DNA of 64,000 bases from Adiantum capillus-veneris (GCA_014529385.2 CM043950.1:151654945-151718944), one strand, 5' to 3'. Shown: positions 32,287 to 43,907, counted from the first letter of the stretch. Translations and numbers: made by a program. Notes: generated by a model not told the origin, from the letters alone.

Positions 32287-33449
32287 TTTATGTCATCTTA
32301 ATTTCCTAGACTCATATGCAACCACTCTTCCTCCTTGTGTCAAAACACAACTTAATTGTTCACCACTAGCGTCACATGACACAACAAATGGTTTGCCCAT
32401 CTCAGGAACTTTTAAAACACAATTTTCCGCTATTTTAGCCTTCAAGGTCTCAAAAGCAGTCTCACAGGTAGAAGTCCACACAAAACCCTTGTCTTTCTTG
32501 GTCAATTCGGTCAAAGGACTTGCTATCTTAGAGAAATCTTTAATGTGTGCTCTCTCTTATAGTGTGCTAGACCCATAAAGCTTCTTACATCTCTTACTGA
32601 CATAGTCTTAACTTTATCAAGATCAATGTGAATCCCTTCTTTAGAAATCACTCTTCCCAAATACACAATCTGATCCTTTGCAAAAGAACACTTACATGCT
32701 TTGGCATACAATTTATGTTCCCGCAAAACTTCAAATGTTTTCTTTAAATGCAATGCATGATCTTCTTCATTCTTAGAATACACAAAAATATCATCCAAAA
32801 ATACCAGAATGAAGTCATCAAGATACGGGTGAAAAGTACTATTCATTAAGCACATGAAAGTTGATGGTGCATTAGTCAAACCAAAAGCAAGAACTGTAAA
32901 TTCATAATGCCCATAACGTATACGAAAAGCAGTCTTTGGAATGTCCTCGACCTTAATGCGGATTTGATGGTAGCCAGAACGAAAGTCAACTTTGAAAATA
33001 TTGTGGCACCACTCAAATGACTAAGCAGTTCATCTATGTGAGGAAGAGGATATTTGTTCTTAATGGTCTGTTTGTTTAATCCCCTATAGTCGATGTATAA
33101 TCTATATGTACCATCCTTTTTCTTTTGGAATAACACAAGACTACCCCAAGGAGATACACTAGGCTTAATGAAACCCTTTTTCAAAAGATCATCAAGTTGT
33201 ATATATCTTGAGCTCTTTAAGCTCATCAATATTGAACCTGTATGGAGCTCTTGAATAAGGTGTTGCTCCTGGATATAGATCTATGGCGTGGTCTACCACT
33301 CTAGCCGGAGGCATACCAGGAAGATCATCCGGAAACACATCCTTAAATTCATGTAAGAGATCCTCTATAAATTCTGGATTTGTCTCTTTATGTTTATCCC
33401 CAGATTCTTCTTTAATCTCATTAGCAAACACAAGCAACGTCTCACACAA
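32287..33449 (-). pseudogene. reverse transcriptase and RNase H start of G2
   Basis: Reads [71 protein letters not shown], then the catalytic [17 protein letters not shown] and the RNase H VVSCDASGEQLSCVL. Frames change near 33190-33230, 32990, 32876 and 32520. The YxDD-type box (FLDD) is intact here, whereas it is broken in G1. Confidence 0.92.
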
Positions 33450-33669
33450 GCAAACACAAGCAACGTCTCACACTCTTATCTAAGTCACCTTCTCAATTCC
33501 ATTGCCAAAAATAGATTTAGAATCTCTTTCTTTCCACAAAGAGTGTGACTTATCATCATCAAATGATTAAAGATATATTTTTCTTTCTTAACAATCAATC
33601 AAAACATGATTTTCAATGATCTAATTGATACCAATGATAACATCATACATATCAATGTTTATGTTATAG

Positions 33670-33870
33670 AAATCATCTTTATGATTTCGACTCTTCAAAG
33701 AAAAAAAAAAAAAACAAATTTTCTACTAACTCTTTCGTGAAACTATTATTACCACTAGTTAAGTCCACAAGTCTTTTAGCTTCTCGATTTAATTTCAAGT
33801 TTAATTTCTCAATCAATTTAGATGATAAGAAGCAATGAATACTATCCAAATCAATTAAGAAATTCAAATT
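33670..33870 (-). pseudogene. aspartic protease remnant of G2
   Basis: The segment FLIDLDSIHCFLSSKLIEKL corresponds to the gypsy protease active site, but the catalytic D[ST]G triplet reads DLD, so it is mutated. An A/T-rich run at 33700-33715 breaks the frame downstream. Confidence 0.7.
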
Positions 33871-34173
33871 TTAATCTCAACTTCTACGCATAAATTCGAT
33901 CTCACAGAAGCTTTCAAAGGACGTATCGAAGACATAAAACATCACAAAGAAGGGGTAGATGACTTACCTTTATCGTACGCATCGCCAAAAGTCTCATATT
34001 GAGCCATCTTGGTACGTATTGTCTTATCGGTCACCTTGCTCGAGCATTCGAAAGTCTCGTGGTCGTGTTCTCGATATTGAAAGTATAATTCAAATCTTTG
34101 AGTTCTTCAATCCACGCTTCTAAATCTTCGCATATCTTTCTTATGCCATCAAACTCTTTAAGCTTAGCCTTCG

Positions 34174-34459
34174 TTAAGAATGATTTGGTTGTCGCTTCTC
34201 CCATATCGTCATCGTTTCTTTTGGCGATACCCCTGCGCCGCCACGATGATTATTGTTTCCAGGTGGATTAGCATGGTTTTCACCTTCATGTTGGCCATCA
34301 AGGTCTACATAGATATCAAGCTCTCGTGCTGCTTTGCTCCACACAGCCTCACCACGCTCCCGATTTGCAATTTTCAAATCTTCTCATAGTCGTCGAATCA
34401 GGTCTTCTTGCTCTTTCATCCTCCTCTCGTATCCTTCCATGTCCAGAATCAACCGCTTA
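34174..34459 (-). pseudogene. gag N-terminal remnant of G2
   Basis: The minus strand near the 5' LTR encodes ERRMKEQEDLIRR-like helical text, then ERGEAVWSKAARELDIYVDL and an Asn/Gly-rich piece (NPPGNNNHRGGAG). No capsid core or zinc knuckle remains between here and the protease. Most of gag appears deleted. Confidence 0.5.
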
Positions 34460-34471
34460 CTCTAATACCAA
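34460..34471 (-). promoter_or_regulatory. primer-binding site of G2
   Basis: The minus strand reads TTGGTATTAGAG one base after the 5' LTR. This is similar to the initiator tRNA-Met site, with mismatches. Confidence 0.6.
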
Positions 34472-34472
34472 T

Positions 34473-35422
34473 TGTCACAGGAACATAATAATAGAGATAG
34501 ACAGCAAAAACAGAGGAAGAAATCTTTGTATTGATAGTGTTTGATACAACAGAGGAGCAATATATGGGCGCACTCCGTTGTACGGAGCTCGAACCTCCTG
34601 ACCACCCTCGAGCTTCAGTTCGCTTGCATGCAGCATCTCACTCGCACTCGCACTCGCACTCGCAGAAGAGGAGATATGTGAATGATCCCCAAACGCACCA
34701 TCCGTCGTTCTTTAATCCTTCTTTTTCTCAAAAAGCATGCGGCTTCTCAAAATAGTCGCTTTTTAGGCGTTTAATCAGCTCGATTTTCGCACCAAGTATA
34801 CCTTCATAATCTCAATTGCCATACTCTACCATGAAGAAACAATCCACTTCTTGGTTGATAGCAGGGAGAACTGTATGATGTTGTATGTCTGTCTGTCCCT
34901 GTGTATACTACACTACTGCTATCTTCTGTTTGTTTTCATCATAACTTTTACAAACAAACTCAGAACAGAGCGATCCAGGTACTCAAAACGACGGGAATAG
35001 GTCTGGTCTACAAGGCATCGTGGACAGAATTGCAAAAAACCATCTTTATTTGGCTGAAAACGCAACTTTTAGGTCGCGACTCATAAAACCTCTATTTTTG
35101 GGTCTCCACTACGTTTTCAACTTATTTTAAGCCTACCCATGCATTTTAAGCTAAAACACATAAATATAAAATATTGATATTAATAAAAATCTCAATTTTA
35201 TTGTTCATAGACAGATTATCTGTTATTCATTAATCTTTATCAAATACGTCTTTAGTGTATTATTTAAAAAAAGAATATATGTTCTCTCTTAATATCTCAA
35301 ACTCATTCATATAAGCTTTATTTAATAGACTATTCAACAATCTTTCAAATCATGCTAAACGAAAGATATGCCCTACTACATTCTTTCCGACTTTAAGAAC
35401 TTCAAAGATTAGTCCTATTACA
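34473..35422 (-). repeat. 5' LTR of chromovirus G2
   Basis: Ends TGTCACAGG and CTATTACA on the plus strand. It matches 29564-30544 and lacks the intron-like segment of G1. It is followed by the target copy TGGAA. Confidence 0.94.
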
Positions 35423-36253
35423 TGGAAGAAGAATAATAGACTTAGCCTTGTCTGGATCAGCCTCAATGCCATTTTCTGACACCATGTGGTCCAATAACTT
35501 CACCCTTGGCTGTGATGGATGACATTTCTTTGGATTTAGTTGTCCTCCACATTCATCATATCGAGCCAATACCATCCGCAGCTTCTCATGGTATTCAGCC
35601 CTACTGCTATAAACACAGAAGTCATCCATAAAAGCTTTAACACAACTACCAATGAATGGTTTCAACACCCAATTTGCTCTCTCTTGATAGAAGGAAGGTC
35701 CATTTGACAACCCAAATGGCAATATTGTGTAGCAATAGCGGCCCCACGGCGTAATAAAAGTGGTCTTTGTGTGGTCTTTAAGAGCAATCTTCAATTGAAA
35801 ATAGCCTGAAAAACCATCACACACATTGTACCTCTCATAACCTGCCACTGAATCCAAGATCTGATCAATGAATGGAAGAGAATATGGGTTTTTCTTAGTG
35901 GCTGCGTTTAAGGGTTTAAAATCTACACAAATTCTCCACTTCCCATCCTTCTTTGGACTGACTACAATTGGACTCACCCATTCTGTGGTCTCCACAGGGA
36001 CTATGAACCCTGCCTTCAATAACTTGTTCACCTCTTCTCGCAAGGCTTCCATTTGCTCTTGACCCATCCTTCTTAGCCTTTGCCGCACTGGCTTAGCACC
36101 TTCTTTCAGCTCTATATGCATTACTTCGCCCTTGAACCCTCTGGTATCTTCATATGAAGTAATGAACAAATCAGGAAAACTAGCCAGCATGTGAAAATAT
36201 ATATCCTTCTTCATATCTAAGAGGTCTCCACTGATCATTTGTGTCGTCAATTC
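35423..36253 (-). pseudogene. reverse transcriptase of the Tat-like element (5' part)
   Basis: Motifs in order: RQRLRRMGQEQMEALREEVN, FIVPVETTEWVSPIVVSPKK, WRICVDFKPLNAATKKNPY, CDGFSGYFQLKIALKDHTKT, ILPFGLSNGPSFYQERANW, and the catalytic KAFMDDFCVYSSRAEYH. The ICVDFKPLN and FMDD forms are typical of Tat/Athila-type RTs. The frame is open from the stop at 36251-36253 to the target site at 35423, where chromovirus G2 interrupts it. It resumes at 29563. Confidence 0.94.
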
Positions 36254-36922
36254 CTACTTCTTTGACAACTCAACCTTGGTTTGCATCAGCCCTTCAATCA
36301 CTTCATAAGGCCCTTCACTTTCATCTTCAACCTCATTCGCGAATGCAACTAAACCAAACTCCTGGATTTCTTTGTCCATCAAAAGAAATGCAACATTAGC
36401 ATCCTCATCACTGTTGGTAGTGTTATCATTGTCCTCATCTGTCACCGTGGAAGAGTCTTCATCACTAGACTCATCCTCATCTTCATAAAGCTCCTCTAAT
36501 TGTTTCCTTGTGTCCATATTATAAAGCTTCTTGGTACCTGTCTTTTCATAGAGGCTAATCGTACCATGTCGCCAATCTTGAACAGCTCCCACTGCACATA
36601 ACCATGGTCTGCCCAGTATAATAGGATATGCTCCCAAACCTGCTGGCATCACATGAAAATCAACCACTGCCTTTGCATCATATGCCTCCACTTCTAAGCT
36701 CTTTACAACACCCAAGCATTTTACTTTTTGATGGTTTGCCAATCTAATCCAAAAACCTGACACCCCAGCCACTGTGAGACGCATCTTCTCAATGCATGAG
36801 TGTATTATGACACATATTTGGGCTCCGCCATCCACATAACCTTGTCCCAAATTTTTCCTTTTATGCCACACATCTACTATTGGACAAATGTCTGGTAGCT
36901 CATCCATCACCAACACCTTCAC
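36254..36922 (-). pseudogene. protease region of the Tat-like element
   Basis: The reading contains YVDGGAQICVIIHSCIEKM, the aspartic protease active-site region with DGG in place of DTG/DSG, and IILGRPWLCAVGAVQDWRHG, the conserved LGRPWL flap region. An acidic linker (EDEDESSDEDSSTVTDEDND) leads to RT. It is in the same frame as RT but separated by one TAG at 36251-36253. Confidence 0.85.
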
Positions 36923-38280
36923 TATCGCTTTAGATTAGGAACCATCTCTATAAGCTGCCCAAAAGTAACATCTGCCTTCCTGCTTGTCAGATCCTCCTTC
37001 AAGTCATAGCTTAATTGCCCATCCTCTAGTGGCAAAACTGAAACATGAAACTTGTGACGAGCCCTCCTTTTCCTGTTGGCCTTGACATCCTCGCCTTCAT
37101 GGCTCTTTCCCTTCTTCTTACTAGGACCTGGGGCACTTCTTCCTTCCTTTTCCTCTGTGGTCCTCTTCCTAATAGGCATCACTAATGTATCCTCTAGCTT
37201 TGATGCCTTCTCCAAGGTGACTACACTTAGCACTTTTGTCTTTCCCTTTTCCTCTTGGGTTAATCCAATGGTTCCTTCTTCTCCCTTGATTTCGATGCCA
37301 TAATCATTTGACCTAGTTAGCACCTGTCCTGGCAATGGATACACGTCTCCCCCCATCCTTGGTGGCTTATCACATTGTGGGCTGATGTGTCCCAACTCTC
37401 CACAATTATAACATGTGGGCGTCTGCCTCCAGAACCTACCATTGCTTTGTCCACCACCATTCGTGGGTCTTTCCTCACCTCCTGGCTGATTTGCAATCCT
37501 CCCTTGACCTCGCTTATTTCCCACTTGACCTAGCATGTTTAGGGTGAGATTCTTCATCAAATCTACCACTTGCCTCATGTCTTGCTTAGCCCATCATCTT
37601 GCACCGATGTAGTGACCACTGCTGACATAACTTGAGGAGTAACAAAAACCACTGATTCATGATGAACCCCTGGCATGCGACCTTGTGAAGAATCCATAGG
37701 CTGAAATTCAGACCTCATGGGCAAGGACTCCACCCCTAACTGGCTCATTTTTCTCAGCTTCCACTCTTTGTTCCTTACTACCTCTAGTGCATCTTCATAT
37801 GTCCTAGGATTCTTTAGCTCCACTCTCCAACGTATATTCTCCCAAAGACCAGCCAAGAACCTGTCCTTCTTCATCATGTCAGGTGGGGGTACCTGTGGTG
37901 CTAAAGCCTTGCACATCCTCTCCCATGCCAATGAGAACTTACGTATGTACGCATCTATTGGCTCACCTTCCTTTTGCACCAAACCTTGTACTTCTTGCCA
38001 CACTTTGTCAGGATCTTCTATCTTCACAAACTCCACTTCCAACCCATTCCTTAGATTGTCCCAACTCAATCTTACAGGTGGATCCGTTGCACGCAATTCC
38101 TCTTCAAATGTTTTGGACCAGACTCATGCATCACTCTTCAAACAGATTTGGAGAAGACGTAACATCTGCGCACGGTCATGAATCTGGTTGCTAGCGCAGG
38201 CAACCTCCATCTTTTCCAAAAAGTCTTCCACATCTTCATCACTTCTTCCATAAAACTCCGGATAAGAGAAAGCCATGGCT
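36923..38280 (-). pseudogene. gag and zinc knuckle of the Tat-like element
   Basis: Gag starts MAFSYPEFYGRSDEDVEDFL near 38276. After a TGA at 38124-38126 it continues in the same frame: ATDPPVRLSWDNLRNGLEVE, PIDAYIRKFSLAWERMCKAL and FLAGLWENIRWRVELKNPRT. A frameshift near 37575 moves the rest to the next frame, where a CCHC knuckle (CYNCGELGHISPQC) and a basic segment (KKKGKSHEGEDVKANRKRRA) precede the protease. The TGA falls where CGA would give DARVW, another likely C-to-T change. Confidence 0.9.
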
Positions 38281-40145
38281 ACCCAAATTATGATGCTTTG
38301 AGAACCCCTTTGAACACACGTGCAAGAACCCAAAACTTCTCACTACCCAATCCCCAGAAACTTCAATGGAGCTCAACTTTAGATAAGGACAAACACATGC
38401 ACATCAAATGAGTTTTCATAGTTAATCATCGGAATGACAACAGGCAAAGGACATTCCAGGATCTCTTGTAATCTTCTTGGCCCGAACATAAAGACTATGC
38501 GCTGCTGGAAAAAAATCTTCCTGGACACATGAACATTTATCTGGATTCTTTGAGTTAAATGAAAAGGAGTGAATTCAGGGCCATTTTGATCATCCATTAA
38601 AGCCAACCATGAAGCTCCCAAGAAGGCACACATGACTTAACCTTTGATTTTGCCAAAATTTCAGCAGCATAACATCATAAATGGCTCAAAAGACCAAGAA
38701 ACCATCCATCATAACTTGGAAAAATTTTGACAGAGTTTCCCCAGAAGTAGAGCAGTAGGAACCCAAAATATAGACTGTATATATATGCATAAACTGTCAA
38801 CAATAGAACCCGAGAATCAAATAGGACTCACTAGTACATAGCCTATGGCAAGGTCACGAAAAGGGTGCTCCAGCTACCTGTATCACCGAAAGGATCTCCC
38901 CATTTGAGAATCCCCCAGCTCAATAAAAACCTCACGCTATCGACCCTCAAACGAAGGCTAATGCAAATCGCGTATAGTCAAGTCTCAGAAATGACTATCT
39001 TCCAGACCAAGTCTCAGAAATGGCTGGGACTGCCAAATACAACCAAGTATGGCTCCACAAATGCGTACAATGGTAGTTTCCACAAGTATTGTACAATCCA
39101 GAAGACAATGCGCTCAAATAGGTGCCAAGTGATGCATACCAACAACAACTGCAAGTGACACCAATACTAGTATATCACTGTACTCCAGCTACCTGTACCT
39201 GTGTGAATCACCTATACCTGTATCTGTCCCTGTAACCTGTAACCTATAACCTGTAACCCGTAGCCCCGAATCTCGAAGCTTGAAGCTCGAAGCAAAAGGT
39301 ACTCGAAGAAGATCCTCCCTGGGGGCGCCAAAAGAATGTGAGCGGGATGGAAACACACAGAACGCCTCTATAATGACCCGACACACACTCTTGCAATGAT
39401 ACACACACACACTATGGGGCACCACTCGGCTTACACAACCAGCCTGGCCGAGACAGGAAACACACAGACGGAGTGAGAAGAGAGAGATTTCCCACTTGCC
39501 CACTCAACACTCACACAGATACTCTCAATTCAGCTCAAAGGAGGCAAATTGATGTTGTTTAGACTCAATGAATCTCAGCCCAACACCAATGGGGCAAATA
39601 GTTTACACAGTATTGAGGAAATACATCAGATACAACCACAAAGTTCAGCAGAGGCTTCACTCACCGGAGAAGATTACACAAAAAAATAGCAAAAAATATG
39701 TGAGGAATTTGGCAAAATGGACAGCTCCATTGCGTCCGAAACGCCCAAAAACCCCACCCTACAACGTCACAGTGCTCAAATCCGACCTCAAATGAGCAGT
39801 TTAGGGCCAAAAAATGCTCCAAAAATAGCAAAAACACACTTGCGGATGTTCCTCCTCTCTTCTCCACGTTTTTTCTGGTCTTCTCTCTCTTTTTTCAGTT
39901 CCCACACTTAGCTTTATTAGTTGGGCACCCGTGGCCTTTTAGATGACCTCAAACGGACCCCGAATAGGCCAATAACTGACCTTGCAGTGCATAATTGTCA
40001 CCTTTTTTGCATCATCCGCAGACCTGGCACTCAGTTTTTCCAAATAATGCATCCTACAACCATGTGAAGTGGCCCCAAAAGTGGTCCTCATGATGACCTT
40101 TCTGCATAAGTATCACAAGAAAACACCCACGTCGTGTTCGTACTT
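38281..40145 (-). other. long leader (and possible LTR remainder) of the Tat-like element
   Basis: About 1.9 kb with no convincing gene. On the minus strand TGGCGCCCCCAGGGAGG (39314-39330) resembles the TGGCGCC primer sites of Tat/Athila elements. If real, the 5' LTR would extend from about 39335 to 40464 and the left LTR at 26762-27079 would be a truncated copy. A short TGTAACCTGTAACC repeat lies at 39230-39260. Long leaders are normal in Tat elements. Confidence 0.5.
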
Positions 40146-40464
40146 CTCCGCGTGCAAGTACTGACCCCATTCGACGTCCTGACGCCACTAGATTCCATCT
40201 GACGCACCTGCTTACGTCATGTCGTCGGCCCGCGGATAGCTTCCTCGAGAAGTTTGACGCGCTACCAACTCCTCCTTATTGTAGAAAAAACACACGGGTA
40301 CTGGTAATAGTGAAAATCGATGCACTGTGTACACCCTGTCCTACTTGTACACACGTGGGCCCCACGTAACCACCTGGCTATGGAAATTGGGCAATCCTTT
40401 ATTCAATGCACCATGCATGTGTATGTACATATGCACAATCCCTTGCTCCAAAAAACTCCTGACA
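40146..40464 (-). repeat. 5' LTR (at least the conserved part) of the Tat-like element
   Basis: It matches 26762-27079 from TCCGCGTGCAAGTACTGACC to CTCCTGACA with about a dozen differences. Confidence 0.8.
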
Positions 40465-40867
40465 ACGTTCAAAATAATTAGTCTCTGTAAACATTTTGTA
40501 AAACAAATAAGTACTTAGAAAATAGGTTGGCTTTCATATTCTTTTACATTGGTTATTATTGGTGATCGACGCAAAAGTTTACGTGGCTACTATCGAAAGG
40601 GATCGCCTCAGGATGCTGAGCATTTGTCTCTTCATGCTCATCATCATGCGAGCCTCCTACCAACGCCACGAGTCTCCTGCCCCCTCCTCGCTGCCAGCCC
40701 ACGCCATCGACCTCCCTCTTTTCTTTTGTTCACATTATATCCCTTAAGTGGGCAGCCCTTAGTGCCACATTGGGCGGCCCTTGGGCGGCCGACCATGGGC
40801 AAACATAATTATGGTCCGTGGCCATTATAAATGGGCTTGGCACCACACTTGGCATACATATTTTTTA
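40465..40867. other. no gene recognised
   Basis: Both strands show only short accidental ORFs. No LTR, TIR or protein motif was identified. Confidence 0.5.
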
Positions 40868-41330
40868 AAGCATTGCGAGTCAACATTCCAAACACGAAGC
40901 TCTGCAAAAATCTGTGGCACCACAGTTGTCATACATACCTAACAAAGCACTGCCAAACACGGCATTCTGTGTGAGCATTCCTTGACTAGCCTTATCATCT
41001 TCAACTTCGATGCGCGTCTCAACCTCTCGTATAATCCTACATACCTTTAAGATGCAACTATAGGTGATTGCATCGAAGTAAGGTCTTCCCATCACATCCG
41101 ATAAAAATTCTTAGAGTTTCTTTCTTGTCAGCCCGGTATTGCCAATTACGACCACTGTCGTCCAAGCACTGCATGATATGACATCCCAGGCATGACTCTC
41201 ATCAAGCTACTACTGCTCCAGCATCCCAAACTCTAGAAAATAGACAAAACTCCCAGATGAGACACCTATCGAGCCGACTGGACTCGTACAGAGCCGGCCC
41301 CCGGTGTATCTTAATCGGCCAATATTTTGG
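40868..41330 (-). pseudogene. PPR protein fragment (PLS-type repeats)
   Basis: Reading the minus strand across a few frame breaks gives a DVISCSAWTTVVVIGNTG-like piece, then FDAITYSCILKVCRIIREVE and QNAVFGSALLGMYDNCGAT. These follow the plant pentatricopeptide pattern: DVVSWxxxIxGY, then a P-DxxTYxxILKAC repeat, then a GxALxDMYxKCG repeat. At least two stops interrupt it, and no start, E or DYW domain is present. PPR proteins bind organelle RNA for editing or processing. This fragment is a dead piece of a host gene, probably carried here by an element. Confidence 0.75.
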
Positions 41331-41938
41331 CGATCGGGACTCCAATCACTGAACTGAAAAGACCGACGTGCTCCGAACAGTCAGCACTTCAAGCCCGTGC
41401 ATTCATTTCATTTGTGTCACCTCAGCTATAGTTTGCCAATCCGGTATCGATCTGCAATCTACTCAAACTTCAAACTGCCATAACTTCTTCACCGTAGCTC
41501 CAATCGATGAGCTGTAAAGACAAGCCGATAGAGCACTTCAAGCATTGCAGTTCTAGATCATAATATCCATCTGTGATCGATCACTTCAAGAATAGTCCTT
41601 TTTAGCATCATTAAGGCATGTTTTGGCCCTTTCAACCGCATTTGACATATATTCAGCATCGAACTTGGGCTGTTACCAGGCCCTAATCATTGTTCATTAA
41701 TCATGTAAGCTTCAAACAACTTGATGTGCATTTATCTAGCATCTTTCTTAGCATGGGAGTGGAGCTGCACGACATCCACCCCCTCTGAACCTGCACAGCC
41801 TCAGGTCTGTGCCAACCGTACTCATAAACCATCATCAGACTCGTCGTCTGATGCATACATAGCATTCTCTTCAGGAGGTTGATCTGTGTTGAAGTCTCCA
41901 ATATTAATCTCACCATCTCGTTGCTTAAACAACTTAAC
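41331..41938. other. unrecognised region before the Penelope-like unit
   Basis: Two short minus-strand ORFs (41701-41916 and 41822-42007) have no recognisable domain. The second ends in an acidic ENAMYASDDESDDGL. A GATCGATCACTTCAAG-type sequence and GCCATAACTTCTTCACCGTAG suggest repetitive DNA, but no partner is present in this window. Confidence 0.35.
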
Positions 41939-41955
41939 TTTCGACAGTATTCTAC

Positions 41956-42285
41956 TTGACTGGTTTTTTCGACAGTTATTCACTGTGGCTCTTAGATCTT
42001 GTAGCAAGGCATTTGATTGCTAAAATTGGATTTGTTAGAGAGGTTGGGGATTTCTGTCGACTGTCCGACTGGTTTTTTGAGGAAAAACCGCGCATCATTT
42101 GGCATTTCTCGGACCCTCTTGGCTCTGTTCAAGCCGCGGCAGGTCCTGACAATTGCCGACTTGACTTAACTAAGTTTTGTAAAAAAAGGGGGGGAAGGAG
42201 TTTATTCTTTGAAGTAGCTACACTCAAAATCAACTTTTTTGGCTCTGTTTTAGCTACTACAGGACTTTTTGCAGGTTTAGAATAG
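41956..42285 (+). CDS. small ORF conserved in both direct repeats, function unknown
   Basis: The 109-residue ORF reads SYSLWLLDLVARHLIAKIGF, RLSDWFFEEKPRIIWHFSD, QAAAGPDNCRLDLTKFCKK and a hydrophobic end INFFGSVLATTGLFAGLE. The right repeat encodes the same protein with a few substitutions and an in-frame 21-residue duplication. An A/G-run with different composition in the two copies has the same total length, so the frame is kept. I do not recognise the protein. The C-terminal 20 residues could be a membrane segment. It may be a coding part of the element or a captured piece. Confidence 0.35.
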   Translation: MTGFFDSYSLWLLDLVARHLIAKIGFVREVGDFCRLSDWFFEEKPRIIWHFSDPLGSVQAAAGPDNCRLDLTKFCKKRGGRSLFFEVATLKINFFGSVLATTGLFAGLE

Positions 42286-43020
42286 CCGGACACTACTATG
42301 CTTTGTGTAATGATAATAATCTGGGATTTTGAAGGTAAGTATATGGCCAATACATTCGGCTTTGGCATGAAGCTATTGCTGGTGATCTATGAGTGCACTT
42401 GATATAAATGGAACCTTGGGTATTGAAACCTCATTTTTGCATCAAAAATGGTAATGATCTCTGTCGAACACTTACACGATTACTTTTGGTGTTTTCTTTG
42501 GTGAACTATTGCCACACTTGAACTTGCGTAAAGTAATTTCCCTCATGATTTCATATGAGGAGAAAGTGTTGGGGTTTTTTAGCCCATCTAGTACCCATGG
42601 CTGTGGAAACATGAAGGTATCTTAACTCAACAGGGACGAACAGTACCGTACTTTATAGGATGCTAATGATTTAAATCTTGGGAGTTTGAAGGTAAGTATA
42701 TGGTTGATACTCTCAGCTTTGCCATAAATACTAGGCTACATCTCGTGACATGAGGTTCCACTTGGAAAAAATGGAGTTTTTTTCTTTTTGATACTATATT
42801 TGATTGGTAAGTATATGGTTGCTACTGTGGGCTTAAGCATAGCTACCGATCTATGGCTAAACAAGTAAACTTCATTATAGTTTTTTTTTTTTTTTTAAAT
42901 GGACTTCACCACTCAGATTAGAAGGTAGATTGTATCACTCATTTTGGAAACAATAGATAAATATTGCTAAATATACAAATTCTAATAAAAGACCCAGCTT
43001 GTCTAAAGTAATTAAATTCT

Positions 43021-43309
43021 GGGTGAAAGCATGTTAACATGTCATGCTTTTTCATGTCCCGGACAATGCTAACTAGCACAATTTTGACATATGCTAACTA
43101 GTACAATAACATGACCTACATTTCCAAGATCTAGGACGTATGATATATCAGTAGAAAGCTCTTGAAACAAGGAATCCAAATGTACAACCTCCGACAAATT
43201 TTGATATTATTTGTAAAAAAAATTACCGGACGCCCAACTTTTTGAAGATGTGCTAACTTGAAACTGCTAACTAGCACAAAAAGTGGGACATGTTAACATG
43301 CTTTCACCC
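43021..43309. mobile_element. 289-bp MITE with perfect 23-bp terminal inverted repeats
   Basis: The left end GGGTGAAAGCATGTTAACAT (plus GTC) and the right end (GAC plus ATGTTAACATGCTTTCACCC) are exact inverses over 23 bp. TTCT lies on both sides (43017-43020 and 43310-43313). The matching place in the right repeat (about 59030) is an empty site. Subterminal GCTAACTAGCACAA words recur near both ends. No coding capacity. A GGG start with a short TSD does not by itself fix the superfamily. Confidence 0.92.
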
Positions 43310-43907
43310 TTCTGTAAGATGGACATGGATGACAACTGATATGGTCCATTGATACTTATAAATCATATCCAAGGCTAAGTGAATTGTTGTCTTGTTTGGA
43401 TGGATGCAGGTAAGGACTCTATCTTATCTTGGAGGGTTTTCTTTTCTTTGGCAAGCAGCCTTACTTTAATGATGTACTCACTGAGGAACAGGGAAGTTCT
43501 TCTACTACTTGTCTTACTGAAAGAGGACCTCTTTCCTACAATCATTGTACCTAAATAATTCTAATACTGAGTTATTTTTGTACATATCAGTTCAATATGT
43601 CTTGGCCATCTGTCTTTTGAATGTAAAAATTCAATTATGTCTTATCAGTTCAAATTTAAACAGCTACACACACATCCTATAGATAAGATTTTTCCTTTTT
43701 GGGGGAAACCGGAATGCTGGCCTAGGAAATTATCTTAGGATTGGAGCTCTAATTTGGGCCCACATTCTATAAATCCTTTATTGGTAGACTGGTGTTAGGT
43801 GGCCCTTTTTAGACTCTTTTTCTGGTTCCCTGCTCACTGCAACCATAGTCTCTGACTTTGCCGGTTGAAGGTTTGCAGGACCAAGTTTACATTACTATCT
43901 AGATACT

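Larger units (their letters stand above)
29564..35422 (-). mobile_element. chromovirus G2, complete but degraded, TSD TGGAA
   Basis: LTRs at 29564-30544 (3') and 34473-35422 (5') flank gag remnant, protease, RT, RNase H, integrase and chromodomain on the minus strand. TGGAA at 29559-29563 is repeated at 35423-35427, and the flanks are the two halves of a Tat RT gene, so the insertion event is unambiguous. It belongs to the same family as G1 at 1-3829. The internal region is only about 3.9 kb because most of gag is gone. The coding parts carry many stops and frameshifts. Confidence 0.97.
26762..40464 (-). mobile_element. Tat-like Ty3/gypsy element with dual RNase H, split by chromovirus G2
   Basis: Related end repeats occur at 26762-27079 and about 40146-40464, both ending CTCCTGACA on the plus strand. 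Reading the minus strand gives a long leader, gag with CCHC knuckle, protease, RT, a first RNase H, a second archaeal-type RNase H, and integrase. The extra RNase H between RNase H and integrase is the hallmark of the Tat lineage. A family-G chromovirus (29564-35422) sits inside the RT/RNase H boundary with TSD TGGAA. The left LTR abuts the CACTA terminus and may be truncated. No TSD was found for the Tat element itself. Confidence 0.9.
41939..43674 (+). repeat. left direct repeat (pLTR candidate A)
   Basis: From TTTCGACAGTATTCTACTTG to CAGCTACACACACA it aligns with 58011-59390. It carries a 289-bp MITE (43021-43309) and an additional stretch of about 150 bp between two GTAAGTATATGGTT words (about 42690-42825) that the right copy lacks. 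The right copy has a 63-bp tandem duplication missing here. Confidence 0.9.
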
